In this document: positions 8,653 through 15,541 of the stretch, piece after piece
Numbering within the stretch: the first letter of the stretch is position 1
Layout: the number at the start of each line of letters is the position of its first letter
Source: DATEDA01 sp963789885
GTDB taxonomy: Bacteria; Pseudomonadota; Gammaproteobacteria; Burkholderiales; SG8-39
Reading direction: 5' to 3'
DNA: 34,591 bases
Assembly: GCA_963789885.1 (NCBI GenBank)
Contig: CAWBNB010000072.1
Coordinates: 1 to 34,591, forward strand
Notes under the pieces: generated by a model
Told to the model about the DNA's origin: nothing
What the model saw: the letters and a program-made list of their open reading frames with translations, nothing else
Databases searched by the model: none
Program-made: the position numbers and the translations under genes

Positions 8653-9543
8653 TCAGCCCCCGCGCCCGCCGCGCTCGGCCCAGTACGCCGGCAGCTTCGT
8701 GCAGTCGGCCGCGCCGAAGCCGTCGCCCGCCGCGCGATCGAAGCATTCGAGCGCGCGCGACGCCACCGGCAGCGCGACGCCGAGCGACTGCCCCTCGTCG
8801 ATCATCGTGCGCAGGTCCTTGCGCACGTTGTCGACGTCGACCGTCGGCGGGACGTTGCCGCCGGCGAGCTGCGTCGCGATCGAGGCGGCGCGGTTCTTGA
8901 GCATGTTCGGCGCGCCGGAGGTGTCGGCGAAGATGTCCATCACGCGCGCCGGATCGAGGCCGAGCGGCCGCGCAAGCGAGAGCGCCTCGCCGAGCGCCTG
9001 GTAATAGACGAGGAGCGGCAGGTTGATCGCGAGCTTCATGCTCGCCCCGGCGCCGACCGGGCCGACGTGCTCGATCCGGCGGCACATCTGCTCGAGGAGC
9101 GGTTTGGCCCGCGCGAAATCGGCGTCGGTCGCACCGACGAAGCCGAGCAGCTTGCCCTCCTTCGCCGGCCCGGTCGTCCCGCCGACCGGGCATTCGACCA
9201 TCGCGGCGCCCTTCGCGCGGATCTTCCCGGCGAGCCCCTGCGCCGTCCCGGGTCGCACGGTGCTCATCTCGACGAAGAGCTTTCCCTTCACGTCCCCCGT
9301 CAGCAGCCCCGACGGCCCGCCGTAGGTCGCGTCGATTGCCGCGGCGTCGGTGAGGATCGTGATGATCGCCTCCGCTGCGGCCGCGAGCGCAGCGGGCGTC
9401 TCCGCGGCCTTCGCGCCCGCCGCGACGAGCGGCGCGAGCTTCGCCGGGGTGCGGTTCCAGACGGTGACCGCATGCCCCTGTCCGAGCAGACGCGTGGCGA
9501 TGGCCGCGCCCATGCGGCCGGTTCCGGCGATTCCGACGTTCAC
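8653..9543 (-). CDS. NAD(P)-dependent beta-hydroxyacid dehydrogenase (3-hydroxyisobutyrate dehydrogenase family)
   Basis: This 296-residue protein starts with GTG at 9543, seven bases after a strong AAAGGAGG site. The N-terminal Rossmann motif GTGRMG is at residues 7-12. A VEMSTV segment and a CPVGGTTGPAKEGKL substrate loop follow, and the catalytic Lys170 with Asn174 lies in GASMKLAINL. These mark the beta-hydroxyacid dehydrogenase family (3-hydroxyisobutyrate, tartronate semialdehyde and glyoxylate/succinic-semialdehyde reductases). The exact substrate cannot be read from the motifs. It is the first gene of the leftward arm and shares the regulatory interval 9544-9747 with the CocE-like gene. 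Confidence 0.9.
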   Translation of the reverse strand: MNVGIAGTGRMGAAIATRLLGQGHAVTVWNRTPAKLAPLVAAGAKAAETPAALAAAAEAIITILTDAAAIDATYGGPSGLLTGDVKGKLFVEMSTVRPGTAQGLAGKIRAKGAAMVECPVGGTTGPAKEGKLLGFVGATDADFARAKPLLEQMCRRIEHVGPVGAGASMKLAINLPLLVYYQALGEALSLARPLGLDPARVMDIFADTSGAPNMLKNRAASIATQLAGGNVPPTVDVDNVRKDLRTMIDEGQSLGVALPVASRALECFDRAAGDGFGAADCTKLPAYWAERGGRGG

Positions 9544-9596
9544 GATGCGCCTCCTTTGGACCGACCGGCGAATGCTAGCTCACCCGCGCCGCGCGC

Positions 9597-9684
9597 GGCA
9601 CCATTCGGCGCGGACATGGTGCCCATGCTTAAAAAGCATCGCCCGCCCGCGGCGCGCGGGTCTCACGGAGTGTGCGCTACACTC
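9597..9684. promoter_or_regulatory. Divergent control region with three inverted repeats
   Basis: Within the 204 bp between the two arms of the catabolic cluster I see three inverted repeats: GGCACCAT (9597-9604) with ATGGTGCC (9616-9623); ATGCTT-AAA-AAGCAT (9625-9639), an AT-rich pocket in GC-rich surroundings; and GAGTGT-GCGCT-ACACTC (9668-9684). TACACT at 9678-9683 could be a -10 element for the rightward gene. The pattern suits a shared regulator such as a GntR- or LysR-type protein, but no regulator gene is adjacent. Confidence 0.5.
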
Positions 9685-9747
9685 AGCGCCCCGCCGGACA
9701 GAACCACGCGAGAGATCGGCGAGGGAACGGCGGTGGAGGAGGATGCG

Positions 9748-11490
9748 ATGGGCGAACCGCGGAGCGAGATCCGCGACGGGATGCGCATCGAGTGGGACGT
9801 CCCGATCGCGATGGACGACGGCCTCGTATTGCGCGCCGACGTCTTCCGGCCGGTCGCCGACGGGCGCCACCCGGTCATCCTCGCCTACGGCCCCTACGCC
9901 AAGGGGCTCGCGTTCCAGGACGGCTACCCGAGCGCGTGGCAGCGCATGGTCGCCGAGCACCCCGACGTCCCGCACGGCTCCTCGAACAACTACCAGAGCT
10001 GGGAGGTCGTCGACCCGGAGAAGTGGGTGCCCGACGGCTACGTCTGCGTACGCGTCGACTCGCGCGGCGCCGGCCGCTCGCCGGGCTACATCGACCACTT
10101 CTCGCCGCGCGAAACCAAGGACTTCTACGACTGCATCGAGTGGGCCGGCGTGCAGCCCTGGTCGAACGGCAAGATCGGGCTGAACGGAATCTCCTACTAC
10201 GGCATCAACCAGTGGCATGTCGCCTCGCTGCAGCCGCCGCATCTCGCGGCGATGTGCGTCTGGGAAGGCGCGGCGGACTGGTACCGCGACATGACCCATC
10301 ACGGCGGCATCCTCTCCACGTTCTGGGCGAACTGGTACGACATGCAGGTGAAGACCGTCCAGCACGGGCTCGGCGAGCGCGGGCCGCGGAGCCGCGTGAC
10401 CGGCGATCTCGTCTGCGGCGACGAGACGCTGCCGGAGAAGCAGCTCTACGCCAATCGCTGCGACTTCGGCGACGAGATCCTCGCCCATCCGCTCGACGAC
10501 GCCTATCACAAGGCGCGCTCGCCGGTGTGGGAGAAGATCACCGCACCGCTCCTCACCGCGGCGAACTGGGGCGGGCAGGGCCTGCATCCGCGCGGCAACT
10601 TCGAGGGCTTCGTCCGCGCGGCGTCGAAGGAGAAATGGCTCGAGGCGCACGGCATCGAGCACTGGACCCACTTCTACACCGACTACGGCCGCCTGCTGCA
10701 GAAGCGCTTCTTCGACTACTTCCTCAAGGGTGAGAAGAACGGCTGGGACCGGCAACCGCGCGTGCAGCTCCAGGTGCGCCGCCCCGAGCAGTTCGTCGAG
10801 CGGCACGAGGGCGAATGGCCGATCGCGCGCACGCAGTGGACGAAGTTCCATCTCGACCCGGCCGGCCAGGTGTTGGGCCGCGAGCCGGCGAAAGCGGCGG
10901 CGACCATCGCCTTCGACGCGCTCGGCGACGGCCTGACCTTCCTCTCGCCGCCGTTCGAGCGCGAGACCGAGATCACCGGCCCGCTCGCGGCGAGGCTCTC
11001 CGTCTCGTCGACGACGGACGACGCGGATCTCTTCCTCGTGTTCCGCGTGTTCACGCCGGACCTGCGCGAGATCACGTTCATGGGCGCGATCGATCCGCAC
11101 ACGCCGCTCGCCCAAGGATGGCTCCGGGCCTCGCACCGCAAGCTCGACCCGAAGCTCTCGACCGAGTACCGGCCGTACCACACCCACGATCAGGTCCAGC
11201 CGCTGACCCCCGGCGAGCCGGTCGCGCTCGACGTCGAGCTGTGGCCGACGTCGATCGTCGTGCCGGCCGGCCACCGGATCGCGCTCAGCGTGCGCGGCCG
11301 CGACTACGAATGGCAGAAGTCGACCGGCGCGCGCCTCTCGAACTTCAAGAACGAGCTGCGCGGCTGCGGGCCGTTCCTCCACGACGACCCGCGCGACCGG
11401 CCCGCTGCCGTCTTCGGCGGCCAGACCACGCTGCACGTCGGGCCCGACCGGCCGGCCTACGTGCTCGTGCCAATCGTTCCGCCCAAGTGA
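9748..11490 (+). CDS. CocE/NonD family alpha/beta hydrolase (X-Pro dipeptidyl-peptidase S15-like)
   Basis: The protein has 580 residues and starts at ATG 9748 behind GGAGGAGG. The N-terminal two thirds form an alpha/beta hydrolase: the GRSPGYIDHFSP oxyanion-side region, then the nucleophile elbow GLNGISYYG with Ser149. The C-terminal third is the jelly-roll domain of the family (VALDVELWPTSIVVPAGHRI). The region where CocE keeps its catalytic Asp reads AANWGGQGLHPRG here, with Asn273 in place of the usual Asp; the triad His is likely His305 in IEHWTHF. Members hydrolyse esters, amides or acyl-prolyl bonds. With a neighbouring FAH enzyme and transporter, release of a small acid from an ester or amide is a fair guess. 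It is followed after 11 bases by the GST gene. Confidence 0.85.
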   Translation: MGEPRSEIRDGMRIEWDVPIAMDDGLVLRADVFRPVADGRHPVILAYGPYAKGLAFQDGYPSAWQRMVAEHPDVPHGSSNNYQSWEVVDPEKWVPDGYVCVRVDSRGAGRSPGYIDHFSPRETKDFYDCIEWAGVQPWSNGKIGLNGISYYGINQWHVASLQPPHLAAMCVWEGAADWYRDMTHHGGILSTFWANWYDMQVKTVQHGLGERGPRSRVTGDLVCGDETLPEKQLYANRCDFGDEILAHPLDDAYHKARSPVWEKITAPLLTAANWGGQGLHPRGNFEGFVRAASKEKWLEAHGIEHWTHFYTDYGRLLQKRFFDYFLKGEKNGWDRQPRVQLQVRRPEQFVERHEGEWPIARTQWTKFHLDPAGQVLGREPAKAAATIAFDALGDGLTFLSPPFERETEITGPLAARLSVSSTTDDADLFLVFRVFTPDLREITFMGAIDPHTPLAQGWLRASHRKLDPKLSTEYRPYHTHDQVQPLTPGEPVALDVELWPTSIVVPAGHRIALSVRGRDYEWQKSTGARLSNFKNELRGCGPFLHDDPRDRPAAVFGGQTTLHVGPDRPAYVLVPIVPPK

Positions 11491-11501
11491 GGACCACCCC
11501 G

Positions 11502-12152
11502 ATGAAGCTCTACGGTTTCTGGCGCTCGCTCGCGAGCTTCCGCGTCCGGATCGCGCTCAACCTGAAGGGGATCGCGTTCGACGAGACCGTGGTCGACCTC
11601 CTCGCCGGCCAGCAGTTCGCCGACGGCTATCGCAGCGTCAACCCGCAGGCGGTCGTCCCGGCGCTCCTCGACGGCGACGGGGCGCCGCTCTTCCAGTCGC
11701 TCGCGATCATCGAGTACCTCGACGAGACCCACCCCGAGCCGCCGCTCCTGCCGGCGAGTGCGCGCGAGCGCGCCCGCGTACGCGGCCTGGCGATGATCAC
11801 CGCGTGCGACGTGCATCCACTGATCGTGCCGAGGGTCCGCAACTATCTCGGGAACGAGCTCAAGCTCGACGAGCCGACGAAGCTCAAGTGGATCCGGCAC
11901 TGGTTCAACGAGGGCTCGCGCGCGATCGAGTCGCACCTCGCGGGCGAGAAGGAGACCGGGCGGTTCTGCCACGGCGACCGGGTCACCCTCGCCGACGTCT
12001 GCGTCGTCTCGCATGCGGTCGGCGCGAAGATCTTCGAGTGCGATCCGGCGCCGTTCCCCACCCTGCAGCGCATCGTCGACGATTGTCTCAAGCTCGACGC
12101 CTTCGCCCGCGCGCATCCGCTCAAGCAGCCGGGCGCATCCCAAAAGCACTGA
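11502..12152 (+). CDS. maiA: Zeta-class glutathione S-transferase, probable maleylacetoacetate/maleylpyruvate isomerase
   Basis: This 216-residue protein has a thioredoxin-fold N-terminus with the zeta-class glutathione site SLASFRVRIALNLKGI (usual form SSxSxRVR, serines near residues 9 and 12), VNPQAVVPALLDG, and QSLAIIEYLDE. An all-helical C-terminal domain follows. The family uses glutathione to isomerise the cis double bond of maleylacetoacetate or maleylpyruvate, giving the substrate of an FAH-family hydrolase. Such a hydrolase lies at 7470-8336. The gene follows the CocE-like gene by 11 bases and precedes the binding-protein gene by 31, consistent with one rightward operon. Confidence 0.85.
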   Translation: MKLYGFWRSLASFRVRIALNLKGIAFDETVVDLLAGQQFADGYRSVNPQAVVPALLDGDGAPLFQSLAIIEYLDETHPEPPLLPASARERARVRGLAMITACDVHPLIVPRVRNYLGNELKLDEPTKLKWIRHWFNEGSRAIESHLAGEKETGRFCHGDRVTLADVCVVSHAVGAKIFECDPAPFPTLQRIVDDCLKLDAFARAHPLKQPGASQKH

Positions 12153-12183
12153 GCAGGCAACACTTTTCGAGGAGGAAGAGACC

Positions 12184-13425
12184 ATGACCATTAGCCGTAG
12201 GAAGTTTCTGCAAGGCCTCGGCGCTGGCGTCGCCGCGGCAAACGCGCCGTGGGCCGCCGCCCAGACCGAGCCGATCCGCGTCGGCCTCATGACCGTCAAG
12301 ACCGGTCCGCTCGCCTCGGGCGGGCTCGACATGGAACGTGCGCTCGTCATGTATCTGCGCGAGCGCAACAACACGCTCGCGGGCCGGAAGGTGGCGCTGA
12401 GCGTGGCCGACACGGGCGGCGTGCCGGCGCAGGCTCGCACCAAGCTGCAGGAGCTCGTGGAGAAGGAACGCGTCCAGGTGCTGATCGGACCGCTCGATGC
12501 CGCGTCGGCGCTCGCTTCCGACGACTACATCCGGAGCCAGCAGCTGCCGACGATCTCGGTGGCGGCGGCCGAGGACATGACGCAGCGCAAGGCCAATCCC
12601 TGGTTCGTGCGGCCCACGTCGACCTCGTCGCAGTGCGCGCAGCCGCTCGCCGACTACTGCTACAAGACGCTCGGTTACCGGCGCATGGCGGTGATGGCGG
12701 ACGACATCGCCTACGGCCACGAGATGTGCGCCGGCTTCCAGCGCGTATTCGAAGACGCGGGCGGCAAGGTCGTCCAGAAGATGTTCTCGCCCCTGACGGT
12801 ACCCGACTACGCAACATATATCGCGCAGCTCAAGACGAACATCGACGGCCTGTTCATCGGCTTCGCGGGGTCGAACGGCTTCCGCTACCTGCGGCAATTC
12901 AACGAGTACGGCCTACGGGGCAAGGTCAACGTCGTCGGCGGGATGACCGCGCTCGACGAGGCGGTGTTGCGCAACATGGGTGACGAGGCGGTCGGCATCC
13001 TCACCGCCTGCTGGTACTCGGCCGAGCTGGACAACCCGGTGAATCGCAAGTTCGTGCCGGCGTTCCGCGCCGAGGCGAAGTACGACCCCGGCTTCTACGC
13101 CGCGGCGACCTATACCGACGCCGCGGTGCTGGAGGCAGCGCTGAATGCGGTGCAAGGCAAGATCGAGGACAAGAAGGCGTTCGTGGCCGCGCTCCACAAG
13201 GTGAACACCCTCGCGTGCCGCGGGCCGGTCAGGTTCGACGACTACGGCAACGTCGTCGGAAACGTGTACATCCGGCGGGTCGAGCGCAAGGAGGGGCGGC
13301 TGGTCAACTCGGTCGTCTACACCTATCCGAGTGTCAGCCAGTTCTGGACCTACGACCCGAAGGCGTTCCTAGCCAACCCGGTCTATTCGCGCGACTGGCC
13401 GCCGGCGAAGAACCTCGAGTCCTGA
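12184..13425 (+). CDS. ABC transporter periplasmic substrate-binding protein (branched-chain amino acid/aromatic type)
   Basis: The protein has 413 residues. It begins with a Tat-like signal, SRRKFLQGLGAG, and an AWAAAQ-type cleavage region near residue 27, so it is exported folded to the periplasm. The mature part is a type I periplasmic-binding fold (IRVGLMTVKTGPLASGG, a central substrate cleft, and a C-terminal DDYGNVVGNVYIRRV segment) of the Leu/Ile/Val-binding, peripla_BP_6 family. Members near catabolic genes often bind aromatic acids, amides or urea instead of amino acids. A GAGGAGGAAGAG ribosome site precedes ATG 12184. livH and livM follow. Confidence 0.9.
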   Translation: MTISRRKFLQGLGAGVAAANAPWAAAQTEPIRVGLMTVKTGPLASGGLDMERALVMYLRERNNTLAGRKVALSVADTGGVPAQARTKLQELVEKERVQVLIGPLDAASALASDDYIRSQQLPTISVAAAEDMTQRKANPWFVRPTSTSSQCAQPLADYCYKTLGYRRMAVMADDIAYGHEMCAGFQRVFEDAGGKVVQKMFSPLTVPDYATYIAQLKTNIDGLFIGFAGSNGFRYLRQFNEYGLRGKVNVVGGMTALDEAVLRNMGDEAVGILTACWYSAELDNPVNRKFVPAFRAEAKYDPGFYAAATYTDAAVLEAALNAVQGKIEDKKAFVAALHKVNTLACRGPVRFDDYGNVVGNVYIRRVERKEGRLVNSVVYTYPSVSQFWTYDPKAFLANPVYSRDWPPAKNLES

Positions 13426-13445
13426 CCGCCCGCCCGGCGCCACGC

Positions 13446-13474
13446 GGAGTCCGGACCGCACCGGCCCGGACTCC
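13446..13474 (+). terminator. Intercistronic stem-loop between binding protein and livH
   Basis: GGAGTCCGG (13446-13454) pairs perfectly with CCGGACTCC (13466-13474) around an 11-base loop. No T-run follows, so it is not a simple terminator. In transporter operons a hairpin here commonly stabilises the binding-protein message or attenuates the permease genes, giving an excess of the binding protein. Confidence 0.55.
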
Positions 13475-13503
13475 CGCTCGCGCCTGAGCGACACCTGCCA
13501 CCG

Positions 13504-14364
13504 ATGCAGTTCTGGGCCATCCAGACGCTGAACAGCCTCGCCCTCGGCGGGCTGCTGTTCCTGCTTTCATCGGGGTTCTCGCTGATCTTCGGGCTGATGC
13601 GGATCGCGAACCTGACCCACGGCGCGCTCTTCATGCTTGGCGCCTACCTCGGCGCGAGCATCCTCAAGGTCGTCCCCAACCTCTGGCTCTCGGCGCTCCT
13701 GGGCGGCCTCGTCGTTGCGGCGTTCGGCGGGCTCGTCGAGCGCTTCATCCTGCGGAAGCTCGCCGGCAACGTGCTCGGCCAGGTGCTGGTCACCCTCGGT
13801 ATCGCATTCATGATCGCGGACTTCTGCCTGATCGTCTGGGGCGGCGACCCGATCCCGGTGCCGACCCCGGCGTACCTGCAGCAGCCGCTGCGCTTTGCCG
13901 GGCTCGCGTTCCCGACCTATCGGCTGGTGGTCATCGTGATCGCCGTCGCGGTGGCGATCGGCCTGTACCTCCTGATGGAGCGGACGCGCCTCGGCGCGAT
14001 GATCCGCGCCGGCGTCGACGACATGCAGATGGCGCGTGCGGTCGGGATCCCGGTGTCGAGGCTCTTCACGACCGTGTTCTGCCTCGGCGCACTGCTCGCC
14101 GGCGCCGGCGGGATCATCGGCGGGCCGATGCTCTCGGCCTACCCCGGGCTCGACGCGGACATGCTGCCGCTCGCCCTGATCGTCGTCATCCTGGGCGGCG
14201 TGGGAAGCCTGGTTGGCGCGTTCGTCGGCAGCTTCATCATCGGCTTCGTCTACACGTTCGGCGTCGCGCTGCTGCCCGACCTCGCGTACGTGATCCTGTT
14301 CCTGCCGATGATCTTCGTCATCGCGTTCCGGCCGCGCGGGCTGTTCGGAAAGTTCGCGGCATGA
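13504..14364 (+). CDS. livH: Branched-chain amino acid-type ABC transporter permease LivH
   Basis: This 286-residue inner-membrane protein has about eight hydrophobic segments and the LivH motifs GLLFLLSSGFSLIFGLMRIANLTHGAL at the N-terminus and RAGVDDMQMARAVGI in the cytoplasmic EAA-like loop (cut here for length only in description, the motif is seen at about residues 168-182). It pairs with LivM to form the channel. The start ATG 13504 has only a weak ribosome site, so expression may depend on the upstream gene. Its TGA stop overlaps the livM ATG (ATGA at 14361-14364). Confidence 0.92.
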   Translation: MQFWAIQTLNSLALGGLLFLLSSGFSLIFGLMRIANLTHGALFMLGAYLGASILKVVPNLWLSALLGGLVVAAFGGLVERFILRKLAGNVLGQVLVTLGIAFMIADFCLIVWGGDPIPVPTPAYLQQPLRFAGLAFPTYRLVVIVIAVAVAIGLYLLMERTRLGAMIRAGVDDMQMARAVGIPVSRLFTTVFCLGALLAGAGGIIGGPMLSAYPGLDADMLPLALIVVILGGVGSLVGAFVGSFIIGFVYTFGVALLPDLAYVILFLPMIFVIAFRPRGLFGKFAA

Positions 14365-15045
14365 GCCGCAACGCCTGGCTCGCTACGCTCGGCGTCGCGC
14401 TCGTCGTGCTGCCCTGGATCGCCGGCGAGTTCTACGTCAACCTCGCGAGCCAGGTGCTGATCGCGGCGATCTTCGCCGCGAGCATCAATCTGCTGCTCGG
14501 GTACGGCGGGTTGCCGACGCTGGGCCACGCATCCTACGTCGGCGTAGCCGCGTACGTGTCCGCGTGGCTGTACCTCAAGCTCGGCCTCGGGCACTGGCTC
14601 ACTGCGCCAGTCGCGCTCGCCGCCACGACGCTCATGGCGTGTGTCTTCGGCCTGATCGCGCTCCGCGCCACCGGGCTCGGCTTCCTGATGCTGACGCTTG
14701 CGCTCTCCCAGGTGCTCTGGGGCACCGCCTACCGCTGGGTGTCGGTCACCGACGGCGACAACGGCCTGCGCGGCCTTACGCGGCCCGCGCCGTTCGGCAT
14801 CAGCCTCGACGACTCGACCGCGTTTTACTACTTCGCGCTGATCGTGACCGCGCTTTCGATCTGGCTGATGGCGCGCTTCGTCGACTCGCCGTTCGGCGCC
14901 GCGCTGCGCGGGACGCGCGACCAGCCCCGGCGCATGGCGGCGCTCGGCCACAACGTCGCGAGCATCCGGTGGCTGACGTTCATCTACGCCGGCTTCTGGG
15001 GCGCCGTGTCGGGATTGCTCTTCGTCTACTACCACAAGATCCCGC
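14361..15045 (+). CDS. livM: Branched-chain amino acid-type ABC transporter permease LivM, truncated by sequence join
   Basis: The frame reads as a normal LivM for about 228 residues: ASINLLLGYGGLPTLGHASY, then ALRATGLGFLMLTLALSQ, then a conserved cytoplasmic loop with GAALRGTRDQPRRMAALG and the next helix ending in LFVYYHKI. After codon 228 LivM family similarity stops abruptly, and the open frame (to 15377) runs into a sequence that belongs to a TonB receptor in other frames. Normal LivM proteins continue for another 80-100 residues with an FxxP segment and two helices. The cause is most likely an artificial join, so this is a cut gene and not a natural pseudogene. livG and livF are missing for the same reason. 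Confidence 0.85.
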
Positions 15046-15062
15046 GATTCCAGTACTGCGAA
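15040..15062. other. Probable chimeric junction between two genomes
   Basis: Left of this point every gene is intact over 15 kb. Right of it single-base indels begin within about 100 bases and continue to the window end. The left flank codes for the middle of LivM and the right flank for the C-terminal part of a TonB-dependent receptor, beginning near NVARARIEGIE at about 15,057. I see no insertion sequence, target duplication or integrase at the join. The exact base cannot be fixed because both flanks are GC-rich. Confidence 0.8.
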
Positions 15063-15541
15063 CGTTGCGCGCGCGCGCATCGAGGGAATCGAGATCAACG
15101 GGCGCACGCCGGCCGGCCGCGGCGCGCTCGGCGTGGGCGCGACGTTTCCGCGCGGCGCGATCTCGACACCGGCGAGCGCCTCACCGATGTCGGCGCCGCG
15201 CGCGTCATGGTGGACTTCACGCAACCGGTCGCCGCGCTCGCGCCGCAGGGCGTGCTGTCGCTGCGCGCGCGCTGGACCAATGCGGTGCCGGAGGAACCCG
15301 AGCACCAGCGAAGAGGCGAGCGAGGCGCTCACCCGTCCCGCGTTCTGGACGGCGTCGCCGAGCCGAGCTCGTCATGACGATCGCGGCACGCGCGCCACGT
15401 TCGCGGTGCGCAACCTCTTCAACCTCCGCTACCGCGAGCCGCTCAGCTTCATCGAGGAGCCCGGCCGCACCTTCGCCTTCTCGCTGCACGCGCGACTTCA
15501 TGCTGCCGCTGCCCGGCCGCTCGGAGATGCCCATCCCATGA
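15057..15541 (+). CDS. TonB-dependent receptor, C-terminal fragment with frameshifts
   Basis: Stitching frames gives ARIEGIEINGR, GALGVGATFPRG, DTGERLTDVGAARVMVDF, LTRPAFWTAS, then RATFAVRNLFNLRYREP and a closing LPLPGRSEMPIP before TGA at 15539-15541. The 'NLFNLRYREP...EPGRTFAFSL' element is the classic last strands of a TonB-dependent outer-membrane receptor, which imports chelated iron, vitamins or glycans with energy from TonB. At least four indels interrupt about 485 bases. The receptor's N-terminal plug and most of its barrel are absent because the sequence begins at the join. The stop overlaps the start of the next gene (ATGA). Confidence 0.75.

Noticed and set aside
9580..11436. Long minus-strand open frame opposite the CocE-like gene
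   Set aside because: Same reason: antisense of a gene with intact catalytic motifs; no recognisable domain.
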